Below, piece after piece: positions 15,712-25,098 of a stretch of 64,000 nt of DNA. Each line of letters opens with the position of its first letter. Position 1 is the first letter of the stretch. This DNA comes from Candidatus Marimicrobium litorale. Lineage in GTDB: Bacteria > Pseudomonadota > Gammaproteobacteria > Pseudomonadales > Halieaceae. The notes under the pieces are model-generated. The model did not search any database, was not told the DNA's origin, and saw only the letters and a list, made by a program, of their open reading frames with translations. The stretch is from the NCBI RefSeq assembly GCF_026262645.1, contig NZ_SHNO01000001.1, positions 1,302,001 through 1,366,000 of the forward strand. Reading direction: 5' to 3'. Made by a program: the position numbers and the translations under genes.

Positions 15712-16323
15712 CTAAGCGACCTCGGCAACCTGCGTCAGATCGATGCCGTAGGCCGGCGGCTCCAGACTTTGCGTGATATGGAGCGCGTTGTTGCTATCGC
15801 CCGTGCCGTCATCATGCAAATCAATCACATGAGGCTGAGGAATGCGGTTTTTCTTGTTGTCCAGAAGGAGCAGGACTTTGGGGCGTAGCCGCCGTGTGCG
15901 ATATTCTGCGACGACAACACCTGCTTCACCCGAAGACAGCTCTACCAGCGTCCCAGCGGGATAAATACCTACCGCCTGAATAAAGGTCTCAACCAGTTCC
16001 GCCTGAAAGTCCTGATCGCGAGAGTGGTAAAAAAATTTAATCTCATCAAGCGGCACACGCGGCCGATCGGGATTCAGCTTTTTGGAGCCCTGTTTACCAG
16101 TTTGCTTCCGCAACACACGACGATTCTGGAGTCCTACCTTTTGACTGCGCCGAAAATCGACCTGCACGTACTCACAGTCCGTTTGCAGACGCGAGATATC
16201 GTCCGCGCTTTCAATCACAAAACCTTGAGTGATGAACGGTGTTTCCAACCAAGGGCGATCCAAACCGCTGAAAAACATGCCAACGCTGAACTCACTGGTT
16301 GCCACTTTTTGGGTCTCCAGCAT
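15712..16323 (-). CDS. HD-GYP-type protein lacking the HD-GYP core (DUF3391 N-terminus plus family C-terminus)
   Basis: 203 aa. The first ~65 residues (VATSEFSVGMFFSGLDRPWLETPF...) match the DUF3391 domain that precedes HD-GYP c-di-GMP phosphodiesterases. Residues ~110-200 (QAELVETFIQAVGIYPAGTL, VELSSGEAGVVVAEYRTRRL, then PKVLLLLDNKK and a final GID) match the segment that follows the HD-GYP domain in the same proteins. The HH, HD and GYP motifs in between are absent, replaced by a basic linker of about 45 aa. The frame is open with AAGGAAAGG before the ATG, so it looks functional, perhaps as a non-catalytic partner. Fusion of both ends by an old internal deletion is inferred. Confidence 0.8.
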   Translation of the reverse strand: MLETQKVATSEFSVGMFFSGLDRPWLETPFITQGFVIESADDISRLQTDCEYVQVDFRRSQKVGLQNRRVLRKQTGKQGSKKLNPDRPRVPLDEIKFFYHSRDQDFQAELVETFIQAVGIYPAGTLVELSSGEAGVVVAEYRTRRLRPKVLLLLDNKKNRIPQPHVIDLHDDGTGDSNNALHITQSLEPPAYGIDLTQVAEVA

Positions 16324-16654
16324 TTTTAAATGCCCTTTCCTTTTACTACCAGAGCAGTCGATATCTGACGTAAATAACTGATAAATATGGACTTTGTTTA
16401 CTCTCTCTAGCCCGAATTTATGCGTTTGCCCGGCAACTGTCCACCGATAAGTGGCGTTTCCTTCAGATAATTACCGGAAATGCGACCAGGGCCAACTTCT
16501 GGCCCCTTGCGCGGCCATGACGTGCAACCGAACGGGCCTGTAGCAGCTGCAAAAGGGCCCGCTGATAGGGAGAAACCGACCGCCTCTGTGATATATTCTT
16601 ACGCTGGCGGTCACCATCCGCTGCGTAACGTTGAACAACAGAGAATTATTTACT
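16324..16654 (+). other. 331-bp intergenic region with two GC-rich stem-loops
   Basis: Divergent spacer between the HD-GYP-remnant gene and the sugar dehydrogenase. Two inverted repeats are visible: GGGCCA/TGGCCC at 16489-16505 with a 5-nt loop, and CGGGCC/GGCCCG at 16533-16561 with a 17-nt loop. A -10-like TATATT lies at 16592-16597. No gene is seen. The stem-loops could belong to a leader or small RNA, but nothing recognisable supports that. Confidence 0.35.
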
Positions 16655-18163
16655 ATGCGTAGCCTCTACATCGTCCTGGGCGTGCTCGCTCTCGCGCCCG
16701 TCTGCGTGGTTGCCGCTCTGATCGCTACCGGAACAGTAGATGACAAAAGCCTGGGCATGATGCTTAACCTCATGACGGGCGCCGATGGCCCCACTGCGGA
16801 CGAGTCCACGCTGGCGAAACGCTATCAGGTACCCGATGGCTTTCAGATTTCACTTTACACGTCAGATTTGCCGCGCGCTCGCTTCCTGCGTTTTACACCC
16901 GGCGGGGATCTTCTGGTCAGCCGCCCCCACGAGGGCGACATTGTGCTGCTGGAAAAAGACATCAACGGAGATGGTCGCCCCGACGGCACAAGAGTATTGC
17001 TTACGGACTTGCAGCGCCCTCTGGGTATTGATATTCACGATAACTGGCTTTACATCGCAGAGTCCGATCGCATCAGTAAAATCCGCTTCGATAGTGAACG
17101 AGGCCAAACCAGTGGTGAACTGCTCACTGTTGTGCCTAACCTGACTGATGACGGCAATCACTGGTCCAAGACACTGCGTATCGGCCCCGATGAAAAGATT
17201 TATCTGAGCCAGGGTTCGACCTGCAATATATGCGAAGAGGAGGACGCTCGACGCGCCACCATGATGCGTTTTGAACTGGACGGCAGCAAGGGTGAGATCA
17301 TTGCCACGGGTCTGCGCAACAGCGTTGGTTTCGACTGGGCACATTGGGATCAAGCTTTGTATGCCACCGACAATGGCCGGGATTTACTGGGGGACGATAC
17401 GCCGCCCTGCGAGCTAAACCTCATACAGCCAGGCAAATTCTATGGCTGGCCCTATTTTTACGGTGACAACATTGCAGACCCTGACATGGCAGCAGATCCG
17501 CAGGCGGCTGAACGTTCGCCGACACAACCAGTGCATCCCTTTCGCGCTCATAACGCCCCGCTGGGTATCACGTTCCTCGATGGCTCCGAACTACCCGAGG
17601 ACTATAACCGGAGTGCCCTCGTAGCGCTGCACGGTTCCTGGAACCGAAGCTCACTGGACGGTTACAAAGTAGTCTCTCTGCACTGGACACCGACAGGCAT
17701 AGAAGAACGGGACTTTCTCACGGGATTCCTGCAAGAAGAAGGGGTCAGCGGGCGCCCGGTTGACGTGGCGCAAGCGCAGGATGGCTCTATTTACATATCG
17801 GACGACTACGCCGGGGCGATTTATCGTGTCACCCATCAGCCAGACGGTGAAAGCTCTGCAGTTCCCGTGCTACAAACAACCAGTCGGCTGGACGAGAAGC
17901 CGCCCCAGTGGCTGGCAAATGCAGACCTGCCCGCGATGGCAAGCAGTGGCAAAATGCTGTACCGGAGATTAGGCTGTCGTGGCTGTCATGAAGAAGGGCA
18001 AAACCCCAGCCGGCTCGACGCACTGTCTACCCGACTGGGCTACAGCGCAACGATCGATGCCCTTGCCTACCCACAAGCACCCATGCCGGCGTTTCCGCTC
18101 AGCAATAATGAACGGCGCGAACTAGCGGTGTACCTGCTATGGAATCCAGAGAGCGCAGATTAA
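16655..18163 (+). CDS. PQQ-dependent sugar dehydrogenase (sorbosone type) fused to cytochrome c
   Basis: 502 aa with an N-terminal signal anchor (residues 1-25). Next is a six-bladed propeller of the soluble glucose/sorbosone dehydrogenase family: PDGFQISLYTSDLPRARFL, LRNSVGFDW, YGWPYFYGD, HGSWNRSSLDGYKV. The C-terminus carries a heme c motif CRGCH (about residue 446) with a likely distal Met in APMPAFPLS. It would oxidise a sugar or aldehyde in the periplasm using PQQ and pass electrons to its own heme. The ATG is chosen over an upstream in-frame TTG, because the ATG begins directly with the hydrophobic signal. The next gene follows within 6 bp. Confidence 0.85.
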   Translation: MRSLYIVLGVLALAPVCVVAALIATGTVDDKSLGMMLNLMTGADGPTADESTLAKRYQVPDGFQISLYTSDLPRARFLRFTPGGDLLVSRPHEGDIVLLEKDINGDGRPDGTRVLLTDLQRPLGIDIHDNWLYIAESDRISKIRFDSERGQTSGELLTVVPNLTDDGNHWSKTLRIGPDEKIYLSQGSTCNICEEEDARRATMMRFELDGSKGEIIATGLRNSVGFDWAHWDQALYATDNGRDLLGDDTPPCELNLIQPGKFYGWPYFYGDNIADPDMAADPQAAERSPTQPVHPFRAHNAPLGITFLDGSELPEDYNRSALVALHGSWNRSSLDGYKVVSLHWTPTGIEERDFLTGFLQEEGVSGRPVDVAQAQDGSIYISDDYAGAIYRVTHQPDGESSAVPVLQTTSRLDEKPPQWLANADLPAMASSGKMLYRRLGCRGCHEEGQNPSRLDALSTRLGYSATIDALAYPQAPMPAFPLSNNERRELAVYLLWNPESAD

Positions 18164-18168
18164 AGCAA

Positions 18169-18726
18169 ATGCTGCGTCATCTACCCAACAGTCTTACTGC
18201 TCTGCGACTCCTGTTGGCCGCTCCCCTCGGGCTAATGATATTACGCGGTGATTATGCTTCGGCACTGACCATTGGCTGTCTCGCTGGCATGACCGATGCC
18301 CTCGATGGCTTTCTCGCCAGGAGACTGAATGCCCAATCGAGATTAGGGGCAGCACTGGACCCTGTCGCCGACAAAATACTTATCACAGTGACTTTCGTGT
18401 GCTTCGCACAGATAGGGCTCGCCCCTTGGTACCTGGCGATTGTCGTCTTTTGCAGAGACATAATTATCGTTATTGGCGCTATCTCTTATCACAAAATGAT
18501 CGGTCCGTTCGAGTTCAGTGCCACCCGGCTAAGCAAAGGAAATATGTTTGTACAAATCAGTTTCTGCGTTCTTGTATTACTGGCGCAAGTTATCGAAGGG
18601 GTGCCGCCAATAATTTTGTTCAGCTGTATGGTGGCCGTACTCTTCTTTGCCGTCGCCAGTGGTCTGGATTATGCGCTGTCCTGGACCATCAAGGCCCTGC
18701 AAGTTCGTAAGGTCCGCAAACCATGA
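18169..18726 (+). CDS. CDP-alcohol phosphatidyltransferase family membrane protein
   Basis: 185 aa, PgsA-like integral membrane enzyme. The catalytic signature D-x2-DG-x2-AR-x8-G-x3-D-x3-D is complete at residues 43-68 (DALDGFLARR...GAALDPVAD). About six hydrophobic helices are visible. It swaps the CMP of a CDP-diacylglycerol for an alcohol in phospholipid synthesis; phosphatidylglycerophosphate or cardiolipin-type products are likely but not proven. The start at MLRHLPNSLTALR matches the family N-terminus; an in-frame ATG 30 bp upstream overlaps the previous gene. The nuclease-like gene follows closely, a common pairing with a lipid synthase. Confidence 0.87.
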   Translation: MLRHLPNSLTALRLLLAAPLGLMILRGDYASALTIGCLAGMTDALDGFLARRLNAQSRLGAALDPVADKILITVTFVCFAQIGLAPWYLAIVVFCRDIIIVIGAISYHKMIGPFEFSATRLSKGNMFVQISFCVLVLLAQVIEGVPPIILFSCMVAVLFFAVASGLDYALSWTIKALQVRKVRKP

Positions 18727-18760
18727 CTATGAATTCTCTCATCTTACGGGTCACAGCATC

Positions 18761-19522
18761 GTGAATTCAGAGCAGAAAATTCATGTATTGACGTACAATA
18801 TCCACAAGGGTTATTGCAGCGGCAATCGCAGGTTTATGCTCGATTCGATGCGCGAGCGTATTGCAGAAACTGGCGCGGATATTGTATTCCTGCAAGAAAT
18901 TCATGGGATAGCAATTAAGAGTCAGGCAAAACGCCGGCGGTTCTCGTATCCGGACCAGCCACATTTTGAGTATCTGGCCAATGAAGCCTGGCCGCACTTC
19001 GCTTACGGTCGAAACGCCATCTATCGAAAGGGTGACCATGGTAATGCCATTCTCAGCATGTACCCTTTTGCCAGCTGGGAAAATATAGATATTTCAATTT
19101 TTCCGCGGTCAAGTCGCAGCATTCTGCACGGTGTGATTGAGCTTCCGCACAAGAGCACACGACTACACACGTTGTGCGTTCATCTTGGTTTGCTTGAACA
19201 AGAAAGGAAAGAGCAACTCCAGGTGCTGACCGACCGAATCAACAACCATGTCCCCAAAGATGAGCCGATGATAATAGCCGGCGATTTTAATGACTGGCGG
19301 CGTCGGGCGGAACAGCACTTGCATGCAGACCTCGGCCTGCGTGAACTATTCGTGCAGCTGCGCGGCAGACATGCCCTCTCCTACCCCGTCTGGCGCCCTT
19401 TGCTGCCGGTGGATCGAATCTACTATCGCGGCCTTGAACCCGCCGCATGCCAGCGCCTCAACACGGGCCCCTGGCGCGAACTGTCTGATCATGCCGCGCT
19501 GTTCGGAATATTCCGTGTTTGA
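18761..19522 (+). CDS. Endonuclease/exonuclease/phosphatase family protein
   Basis: 253 aa, DNase I-like fold. Family motifs are in order: LTYNIHKGY near the start, DIVFLQEIHG with the metal-binding Glu, IIAGDFNDWR, and the terminal LSDHAALFGIF with the catalytic Asp-His. It lies 34 bp after a CDP-alcohol phosphatidyltransferase. Members in this context (cardiolipin-synthase neighbours) are often putative phosphodiesterases acting on lipids or nucleic acids. The start is GTG, since no in-frame ATG fits and the upstream extension lies inside the previous gene. There is no signal peptide. Confidence 0.85.
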   Translation: MNSEQKIHVLTYNIHKGYCSGNRRFMLDSMRERIAETGADIVFLQEIHGIAIKSQAKRRRFSYPDQPHFEYLANEAWPHFAYGRNAIYRKGDHGNAILSMYPFASWENIDISIFPRSSRSILHGVIELPHKSTRLHTLCVHLGLLEQERKEQLQVLTDRINNHVPKDEPMIIAGDFNDWRRRAEQHLHADLGLRELFVQLRGRHALSYPVWRPLLPVDRIYYRGLEPAACQRLNTGPWRELSDHAALFGIFRV

Positions 19523-19686
19523 TACCTATCGAAAGGGGCGCCATTCTTGTTAGCGTAAAGGGTTGCCGAGACAACACACAATCAGTATCTTTCGGCTACA
19601 TTCATTCTTCTCCTGACATCTACAGATTTCAAAACGAAGAACCCCATACAACTTTAATCGCGCGGACAAAGCACGGAGATATAAAA

Positions 19687-21489
19687 ATGAGTATACGGGA
19701 CGTTGTAGCCACGCTGACGGAAGCACCCACCCTCCTCCGCATCTCAAAGGAAATTAAGCCAAGATCCCCGGACTCACGGGACTGTTTTGCAGCGAGACTA
19801 GAATCAACAGTCTCTCGCTTACCTGACAATACCGCGGTGATATTCGAGGGTCGCAAACTTACATGGCGAGAGCTAAACGCATCGTCCAATCGTATCGCGT
19901 CCTCACTGGTAGACCGAGGTATTAAGCATGGCGACACCGTAAGCCTCGTTATGGAAAACAGGATTGAATTCCTAACTGTTTTAATCGCACTCAACAAGCT
20001 CGGAGCCATAGCGGCACTAATCAACACCAATCTCTCTGGTCAGGGGCTCGCGCACTGCATCACCATTACCGATTCACGTATGTGTATTTTTGGAGAGGAG
20101 CGTCTACAACCGATCGAAGGCGTACATGATTTACCGGAACTTGCCGAAATAGAGTGCTGGTTGTTTGTCAGCGACAGGGGTGAAATGCAACCACCGGCGT
20201 GGTCAGAGCGTCTCGATGATACCAGCGGCTCCGACAGTAATCCCGCACAAACCAGTCGCAATACTATCAACGATACCGCTCTGTATATTTTTACCTCCGG
20301 CACAACGGGTTTGCCTAAAGCATCAATTATCTCCAACCGTCGTTTTTTAACGGCGTCTGCCCTTTCATATCTGGGTGGCATCCAGTGCACAGAGGAAGAC
20401 TGCATCTATCTCTGCCTGCCCCTTTACCACGGTACCGGGTTATTCCTCGGGGTCGGCGCAGCTTTTGCTACTGGTGCCAGCATGTTCATACGTCGCAAAT
20501 TTTCCGCCAGCCGATTCATAGAGGAAACACGGACACACAACACCACCTGTTTTGTTTACATTGGTGAACTATGCAGATACCTGATGAATATAGAGTCCCG
20601 AGTAGACGACCATACATGCGCGGTTTCCAAGATGATGGGGAATGGTCTCCGACCGGATGTCTGGCACCAGTTCAAGAGCCGCTTTGGCATCAAGCGTGTG
20701 GCAGAATTTTACGGCTCTAGCGAAGGCAACGTGGCTTTTGTAAATATGCTTAACAAGGACTGCACGGTCGGCACTACAACTATTCCTCTCGCGCTTGTGG
20801 GCTACGACGTCGAAGAAGATGAGCTGCAGCGCAACGACGCGGGAAATTTGATTAGAGTAAAAGACGGTGATCCAGGACTGTTACTGGGGAAAATTACTCC
20901 TTCAACTGTCTTCGAGGGATACACCAGCAAGGATGCCACCGAGAAAAAAATCTTGCGCGATGTCTTCGAAAAAGGAGATACCTGGTTCAATACCGGCGAC
21001 CTGATGCGAACAGTGGATGTGGGCTTTGCGTTCGGATTGAAACACTATCAGTTTGTAGACCGTGTTGGTGACACATTTCGCTGGAAGTCAGAGAATGTTT
21101 CTACCAACGAAGTCGGCGAGATAATCAACGCTCACGCACAAATTGACTTCTGCAACGTCTACGGCGTCGAAATACCTAAAGCTGATGGCAAAGCCGGCAT
21201 GGCTGCCCTGGTGCTAGCAGAGGGAGAGAGCTCACTGGACATCGATGCCTTCTCTGCCCACGTTAAGGAGCATCTGCCCGCCTATGCCCGCCCAGTGTTT
21301 TTGCGTATTCAGCGGGAGCTAGACACCACAGGAACATTCAAAATGGTGAAGGGTGAGTTGCGCAAAGAGGGCTACGACTTTAGCAAGGTATCTGACCCCA
21401 TCTTTGTATTAAAGCCGCGCGGCGACGGCTATGAAACCCTGGATGCTGACTATGCCGCTATTATTCGAGCAGGAGAAGCGGGTTTCTAG
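19687..21489 (+). CDS. Very-long-chain acyl-CoA synthetase (FATP/FadD6 type)
   Basis: 600 aa, AMP-forming ligase of the fatty-acid transport protein branch. The AMP-binding loop IFTSGTTGLPKA is near residue 200, and the FATP-typical FYGSSEGN near 341. FNTGDLMR and the C-terminal SENVSTNEV hinge region, where FATPs read GENVST, are present. It activates long or very long fatty acids with ATP and CoA, usually at the inner membrane. The ATG is preceded by CGGAGATATAAAA. The long in-frame extension upstream shows no conservation and was rejected. It is separated by 164 bp from the nuclease gene, so it probably has its own promoter. Confidence 0.92.
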   Translation: MSIRDVVATLTEAPTLLRISKEIKPRSPDSRDCFAARLESTVSRLPDNTAVIFEGRKLTWRELNASSNRIASSLVDRGIKHGDTVSLVMENRIEFLTVLIALNKLGAIAALINTNLSGQGLAHCITITDSRMCIFGEERLQPIEGVHDLPELAEIECWLFVSDRGEMQPPAWSERLDDTSGSDSNPAQTSRNTINDTALYIFTSGTTGLPKASIISNRRFLTASALSYLGGIQCTEEDCIYLCLPLYHGTGLFLGVGAAFATGASMFIRRKFSASRFIEETRTHNTTCFVYIGELCRYLMNIESRVDDHTCAVSKMMGNGLRPDVWHQFKSRFGIKRVAEFYGSSEGNVAFVNMLNKDCTVGTTTIPLALVGYDVEEDELQRNDAGNLIRVKDGDPGLLLGKITPSTVFEGYTSKDATEKKILRDVFEKGDTWFNTGDLMRTVDVGFAFGLKHYQFVDRVGDTFRWKSENVSTNEVGEIINAHAQIDFCNVYGVEIPKADGKAGMAALVLAEGESSLDIDAFSAHVKEHLPAYARPVFLRIQRELDTTGTFKMVKGELRKEGYDFSKVSDPIFVLKPRGDGYETLDADYAAIIRAGEAGF

Positions 21490-21519
21490 AACTGACTGTG
21501 TGACCGCGCTTGCGCTATT

Positions 21520-22044
21520 TCAGGGAGCCACGTCGGGAGGAAAATCAGCAAGTATTGCTCGAGCGGCTTTCTCACGAAATACAACCCCCTCGGCAGACTC
21601 CGGTTGAATATGCATATGCGCCTTGAAGATTGCGCGCCACTTGGGCTGCAAAACAATCGGATCTATCATATTCACGTACAGTGTGCCGATTATGTACTCC
21701 GGAGCCGCAGGGTCGAACGGGCTGAGCCTACTGCTTTCACTAGTAATATACCTCCAGGACAAAAACATGTCCGCCTCGGCATTGTCTGAAACGACTTCGA
21801 AGCCTCGTAGCAATAACGCCTCAGTGAGCGCTGTATCGATGCGGCTGATCTGGCGGTCGGTTATCAGCATGGTTGCAATCGTATCTCGGGCGATTGGCTG
21901 AATCGCAATTTTCTTCACGTTACTGAAATCGTAATTCCGGTCATACTCGATTGTCGGCGTTATCGCGGTGTTGACGTTGGCGCAAGCCTGTAACAGCAGG
22001 GCTGCGCCAAGCGTAAGCCATCGTGAGTACTTGATCACCTGCAT
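21520..22044 (-). CDS. DUF4136 lipoprotein
   Basis: 174 aa. The signal peptide ends in lipobox LQAC with Cys at residue 21, followed by one DUF4136 domain: YDRNYDFSNVKKIAIQP, ALLLRGFEVV, DMFLSWRY. It is probably attached to the outer membrane. The function of the domain is unknown. ATG with AGGGAGAG before it. It is convergent with the acyl-CoA synthetase (30 bp between stops) and in the same direction as fpr, 84 bp downstream of it. Confidence 0.87.
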   Translation of the reverse strand: MQVIKYSRWLTLGAALLLQACANVNTAITPTIEYDRNYDFSNVKKIAIQPIARDTIATMLITDRQISRIDTALTEALLLRGFEVVSDNAEADMFLSWRYITSESSRLSPFDPAAPEYIIGTLYVNMIDPIVLQPKWRAIFKAHMHIQPESAEGVVFREKAARAILADFPPDVAP

Positions 22045-22128
22045 GCTACGCTCTCCCTGTTAACTTCAACGGTTATGCCGATGCACAGTTAATCACGATG
22101 AAAGCTAAACTGCACCCCGCAGGCCTGA

Positions 22129-22902
22129 TTACGATTCTACAAACGCTCGCTCCACCACGTAGTGCCCCGCATCGCCATGACGCGCCTCGATAAACCCCTG
22201 AGCATCAAGCAATGCGCCTGTTTCTTTTAACATAGCGGGGCTGCCACAAATCATGAATCGATCATCCTCAGTGTTTACCGGCGGCAGCTCCACATCCGCT
22301 GCCAGCCTCCCGCTGCGCAACAAATCGGTCAGACGACCATTATTTGCAAACTGTTCCCGGGTCACAGTGGGGTAATAGATCAGCTTCTCACTGATCGCCT
22401 CCCCAAGGTACTCGTGCCGCGGCAAGTGTTCCGTAATCAATTCCCGGTAAGCCAGTTCTTCTGTATAGCGACAACCATGAGTGAGTATTACCCTATCGAA
22501 GCCGTCGTAAATTTCGGGATCCCGAATAATGCTAAGGAAAGGGGCCAACCCCGTGCCAGTGGCGATCAGATACAGGTGTCTGCCCGGCAACAAGTTATCC
22601 TGCACCAACGTACCCGTGGCCTTGCTGTTAACCAGCAACTCGTCACCCACATCGATGTGTTGCAACCTGGATGTGAGCGGACCGTCAGGCACCTTGATGC
22701 TAAAAAATTCCAACTCGTCCTCATAGTTTGCGCTCGCCATGCTGTAGGCCCGCATCAGCGGTCGACCTGCGTGAGGCAAACCGATCATAGTGAAATGCCC
22801 ATTCCTGAATCGGAACCCTGAACTGCGCGTGGTTTTGAAACTGAACAGCCGATCTGTCCAGTGATGAACCGCCGTTACCTGTTCGGTGAGTAACTGAGCC
22901 AT
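22129..22902 (-). CDS. fpr: Ferredoxin/flavodoxin-NADP reductase
   Basis: 257 aa, bacterial FNR subclass I (FprA type). The FAD site RxYS is present as RAYSMAS, and the NADP-binding GTGLAPFLSI motif follows. DRVILTHGCRYTEELAYRE and the family C-terminus VERAFVES are also seen. It moves electrons between NADPH and ferredoxin or flavodoxin in the cytoplasm, and could feed oxygenases elsewhere. It is transcribed away from a LysR regulator across 108 bp, the arrangement known for fprA and finR in Pseudomonas. Length is exactly typical. Confidence 0.95.
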   Translation of the reverse strand: MAQLLTEQVTAVHHWTDRLFSFKTTRSSGFRFRNGHFTMIGLPHAGRPLMRAYSMASANYEDELEFFSIKVPDGPLTSRLQHIDVGDELLVNSKATGTLVQDNLLPGRHLYLIATGTGLAPFLSIIRDPEIYDGFDRVILTHGCRYTEELAYRELITEHLPRHEYLGEAISEKLIYYPTVTREQFANNGRLTDLLRSGRLAADVELPPVNTEDDRFMICGSPAMLKETGALLDAQGFIEARHGDAGHYVVERAFVES

Positions 22903-22969
22903 TAGGGACTACCTCCTTCACACATTGCGTTATCGGTAGATTAGGGTCTGGCAATATATAGGTAAAACA

Positions 22970-22991
22970 GATATATTAGATATTGTATATC
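22970..22991 (+). promoter_or_regulatory. LysR-type inverted repeat between fpr and its regulator
   Basis: GATATA at 22970-22975 and TATATC at 22986-22991, separated by 10 bp, inside a very A+T-rich stretch of the fpr-lysR gap. The T-N11-A-like symmetry and the location 19 bp before the LysR gene suit an autoregulatory LysR box. The low complexity of the region lowers certainty. Confidence 0.45.
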
Positions 22992-23010
22992 GGATTAATA
23001 GATATAAGAG

Positions 23011-23916
23011 ATGCGTTACACACTGAGACAGCTGCAAGTTTTCCTCGCCACGGCCCGGCATGAGAACGTAACACGCGCCGCGCAGGCACTGGCTATGTCC
23101 CAGTCTGCAGCCAGCGGGGCCCTTTCTGAGCTGGAAAACCAGTTCGACATCAAGCTATTTGACCGCCTCGGTAAACGCCTGCAGCTCAGTGAACTGGGCA
23201 AGCAACTGCGACCTGAGGCAGAGCGCTTGCTGGAGCAGGCAACGAGCTTCGAACAAAACCTGTCTGGCGATAACGTTATCGGCGGCCTGCGCATCGGTGC
23301 CACCCTGACTATTGGCAATTACGTAGCGGTCAATATGATCGCTGATTACAAACGCCTGCATCCCATGGCAGATATCGCACTGCAGGTAGCCAATACCCAA
23401 AGTATTGCCGAACAGGTAGCAAGCTTCGAGCTCGACATGGGCTTGATAGAGGGCGAACTCGCACACGCCGACCTGAATATTGCTCACTGGCGTCAGGATG
23501 AACTGGTTGTGTTTGCGGCCCCCGACCACTACCTCGCAACGTCCGAACAGATCACTAACAAAGATCTCCTCAAACAGCGCTGGATCGTTAGGGAACAGGG
23601 TTCGGGCACTCGTCAGGCCTTTGATCGGGCCATGCAGGGCATTCTGCCGGATCTTTATATTGCAATGGAGTTACAACACACAGAAGCGATTAAACGCGCC
23701 GTAGAAGCGGGCCTGGGCGTTGGCTGTCTGTCAAAAATCTGTCTGTCTGACGCATTCCGGCGCGGCTCACTCGTTCCGCTGTCTGTCCCCGACCGCGATT
23801 TTCAGCGGGAGTGGTATCTCATTACGCACCGACACAAGTTTCAAAGCGCCGCGCTCAAGGAGTGGCTGGACCTGTGCCAAGGGCGCTGGTCCGGCGGAAG
23901 CCCGCGACCGGTTTAA
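23011..23916 (+). CDS. LysR-family transcriptional regulator (FinR-like by position)
   Basis: 301 aa. A winged HTH lies at residues 1-60 ([34 protein letters not shown]) and a periplasmic-binding-like effector domain from about 90. It is divergent from fpr, so its likely target is the fpr promoter; in Pseudomonas the equivalent gene finR activates fprA under oxidative or sulfur stress. The ligand cannot be told from sequence. A run of purines upstream (GATATAAGAG) may serve as a weak RBS. Confidence 0.88.
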   Translation: MRYTLRQLQVFLATARHENVTRAAQALAMSQSAASGALSELENQFDIKLFDRLGKRLQLSELGKQLRPEAERLLEQATSFEQNLSGDNVIGGLRIGATLTIGNYVAVNMIADYKRLHPMADIALQVANTQSIAEQVASFELDMGLIEGELAHADLNIAHWRQDELVVFAAPDHYLATSEQITNKDLLKQRWIVREQGSGTRQAFDRAMQGILPDLYIAMELQHTEAIKRAVEAGLGVGCLSKICLSDAFRRGSLVPLSVPDRDFQREWYLITHRHKFQSAALKEWLDLCQGRWSGGSPRPV

Positions 23917-23977
23917 CTCCTCCAAGCTTACCGTTAGACTATGTGACAATTATTTTCGTGTAGACAGGGTTATCAAA

Positions 23978-25084
23978 ATGAAAACACGCGCAGCTGTCGC
24001 ATTTGGGGCGGGGAAGCCACTTGAAATTGTAGACGTTGACCTTGAAGGACCGAAGCCCGGCGAGGTTATGGTTGAGATTAAGGCCACCGGCATCTGTCAC
24101 ACTGACGCTTTTACACTGTCCGGCGACGATCCTGAAGGCGCTTTCCCTGCTATTCTCGGACATGAGGGCGCAGGAATCGTGGTCGACATCGGTGCTGGCG
24201 TCACATCTGTCAAACCAGGTGACCACGTGATCCCTCTCTACACCCCTGAATGCCGCGAGTGTAATTTCTGCCTTCATCCCAAAACCAACCTGTGCCAAGC
24301 CATTCGTACTACACAGGGTCAGGGTGTTATGCCGGACGGAAGCAGTCGTTTTTCTCTTGATGGCACTCCTATACTGCACTACATGGGCTGCTCCACTTTC
24401 TCCAATTATACGGTCTTGCCAGAAATAGCCGTGGCCAAGGTGCGTGAAGATGCACCCTTCGACAAGATATGCTACATCGGCTGCGGTGTAACCACCGGGA
24501 TAGGCGCGGTGGCCTTCACCATGAACGTAGAGCCCGGGGCTACAGTGGCAGTTTTCGGCCTTGGTGGTATCGGGCTAAATGTCATTCAGGGCGCGCGCAT
24601 GGTGGGTGCGACACGCATCATTGGCATCGATACCAACCCGGCGAAGGACGCACTTGGCCGCAGCTTTGGCATGACCGATTTCGTTAATCCCCGGGAAGTA
24701 GACAACGTCGTGGATCACCTGATCGATATGACAGGTGGTGGCGTAGACTACAGTTTTGAATGCATCGGCAATGTGGACGTCATGCGTCAGGCACTCGAAT
24801 GCTGCCATAAAGGATGGGGACAAAGCTGTATTATCGGCGTCGCCGGCGCTGGTAAGGAAATTTCAACACGGCCTTTCCAACTGGTCACCGGCCGATCATG
24901 GCGCGGCACCGCTTTCGGCGGCGCCCGCGGGCGCACCGATGTTCCCAAGATCGTCGACTGGTACATGGAAGGAAGGATCAATATTGACGACTTGATTACT
25001 CATACCATGCCGTTAAATGACATCAACAAAGCCTTTGACCTGATGCACAGCGGCGAAAGTATTCGCTCCGTAGTGCTCTATTAG
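23978..25084 (+). CDS. adhC: S-(hydroxymethyl)glutathione dehydrogenase (class III alcohol dehydrogenase)
   Basis: 368 aa, zinc-dependent GSH-linked formaldehyde dehydrogenase, also able to reduce S-nitrosoglutathione. Catalytic zinc ligands sit in GICHTDAF and GHEGAG. The structural zinc site is [15 protein letters not shown], and NAD binding is through GLGGIGLNV. Length and the terminal [11 protein letters not shown] match class III enzymes. It is followed 14 bp later by S-formylglutathione hydrolase, giving the full glutathione route from formaldehyde to formate. No FrmR-type repressor is adjacent. The start ATG gives the canonical [18 protein letters not shown]-terminus. Confidence 0.95.
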   Translation: MKTRAAVAFGAGKPLEIVDVDLEGPKPGEVMVEIKATGICHTDAFTLSGDDPEGAFPAILGHEGAGIVVDIGAGVTSVKPGDHVIPLYTPECRECNFCLHPKTNLCQAIRTTQGQGVMPDGSSRFSLDGTPILHYMGCSTFSNYTVLPEIAVAKVREDAPFDKICYIGCGVTTGIGAVAFTMNVEPGATVAVFGLGGIGLNVIQGARMVGATRIIGIDTNPAKDALGRSFGMTDFVNPREVDNVVDHLIDMTGGGVDYSFECIGNVDVMRQALECCHKGWGQSCIIGVAGAGKEISTRPFQLVTGRSWRGTAFGGARGRTDVPKIVDWYMEGRINIDDLITHTMPLNDINKAFDLMHSGESIRSVVLY

Positions 25085-25098
25085 CGCCGGCGGTAGTT

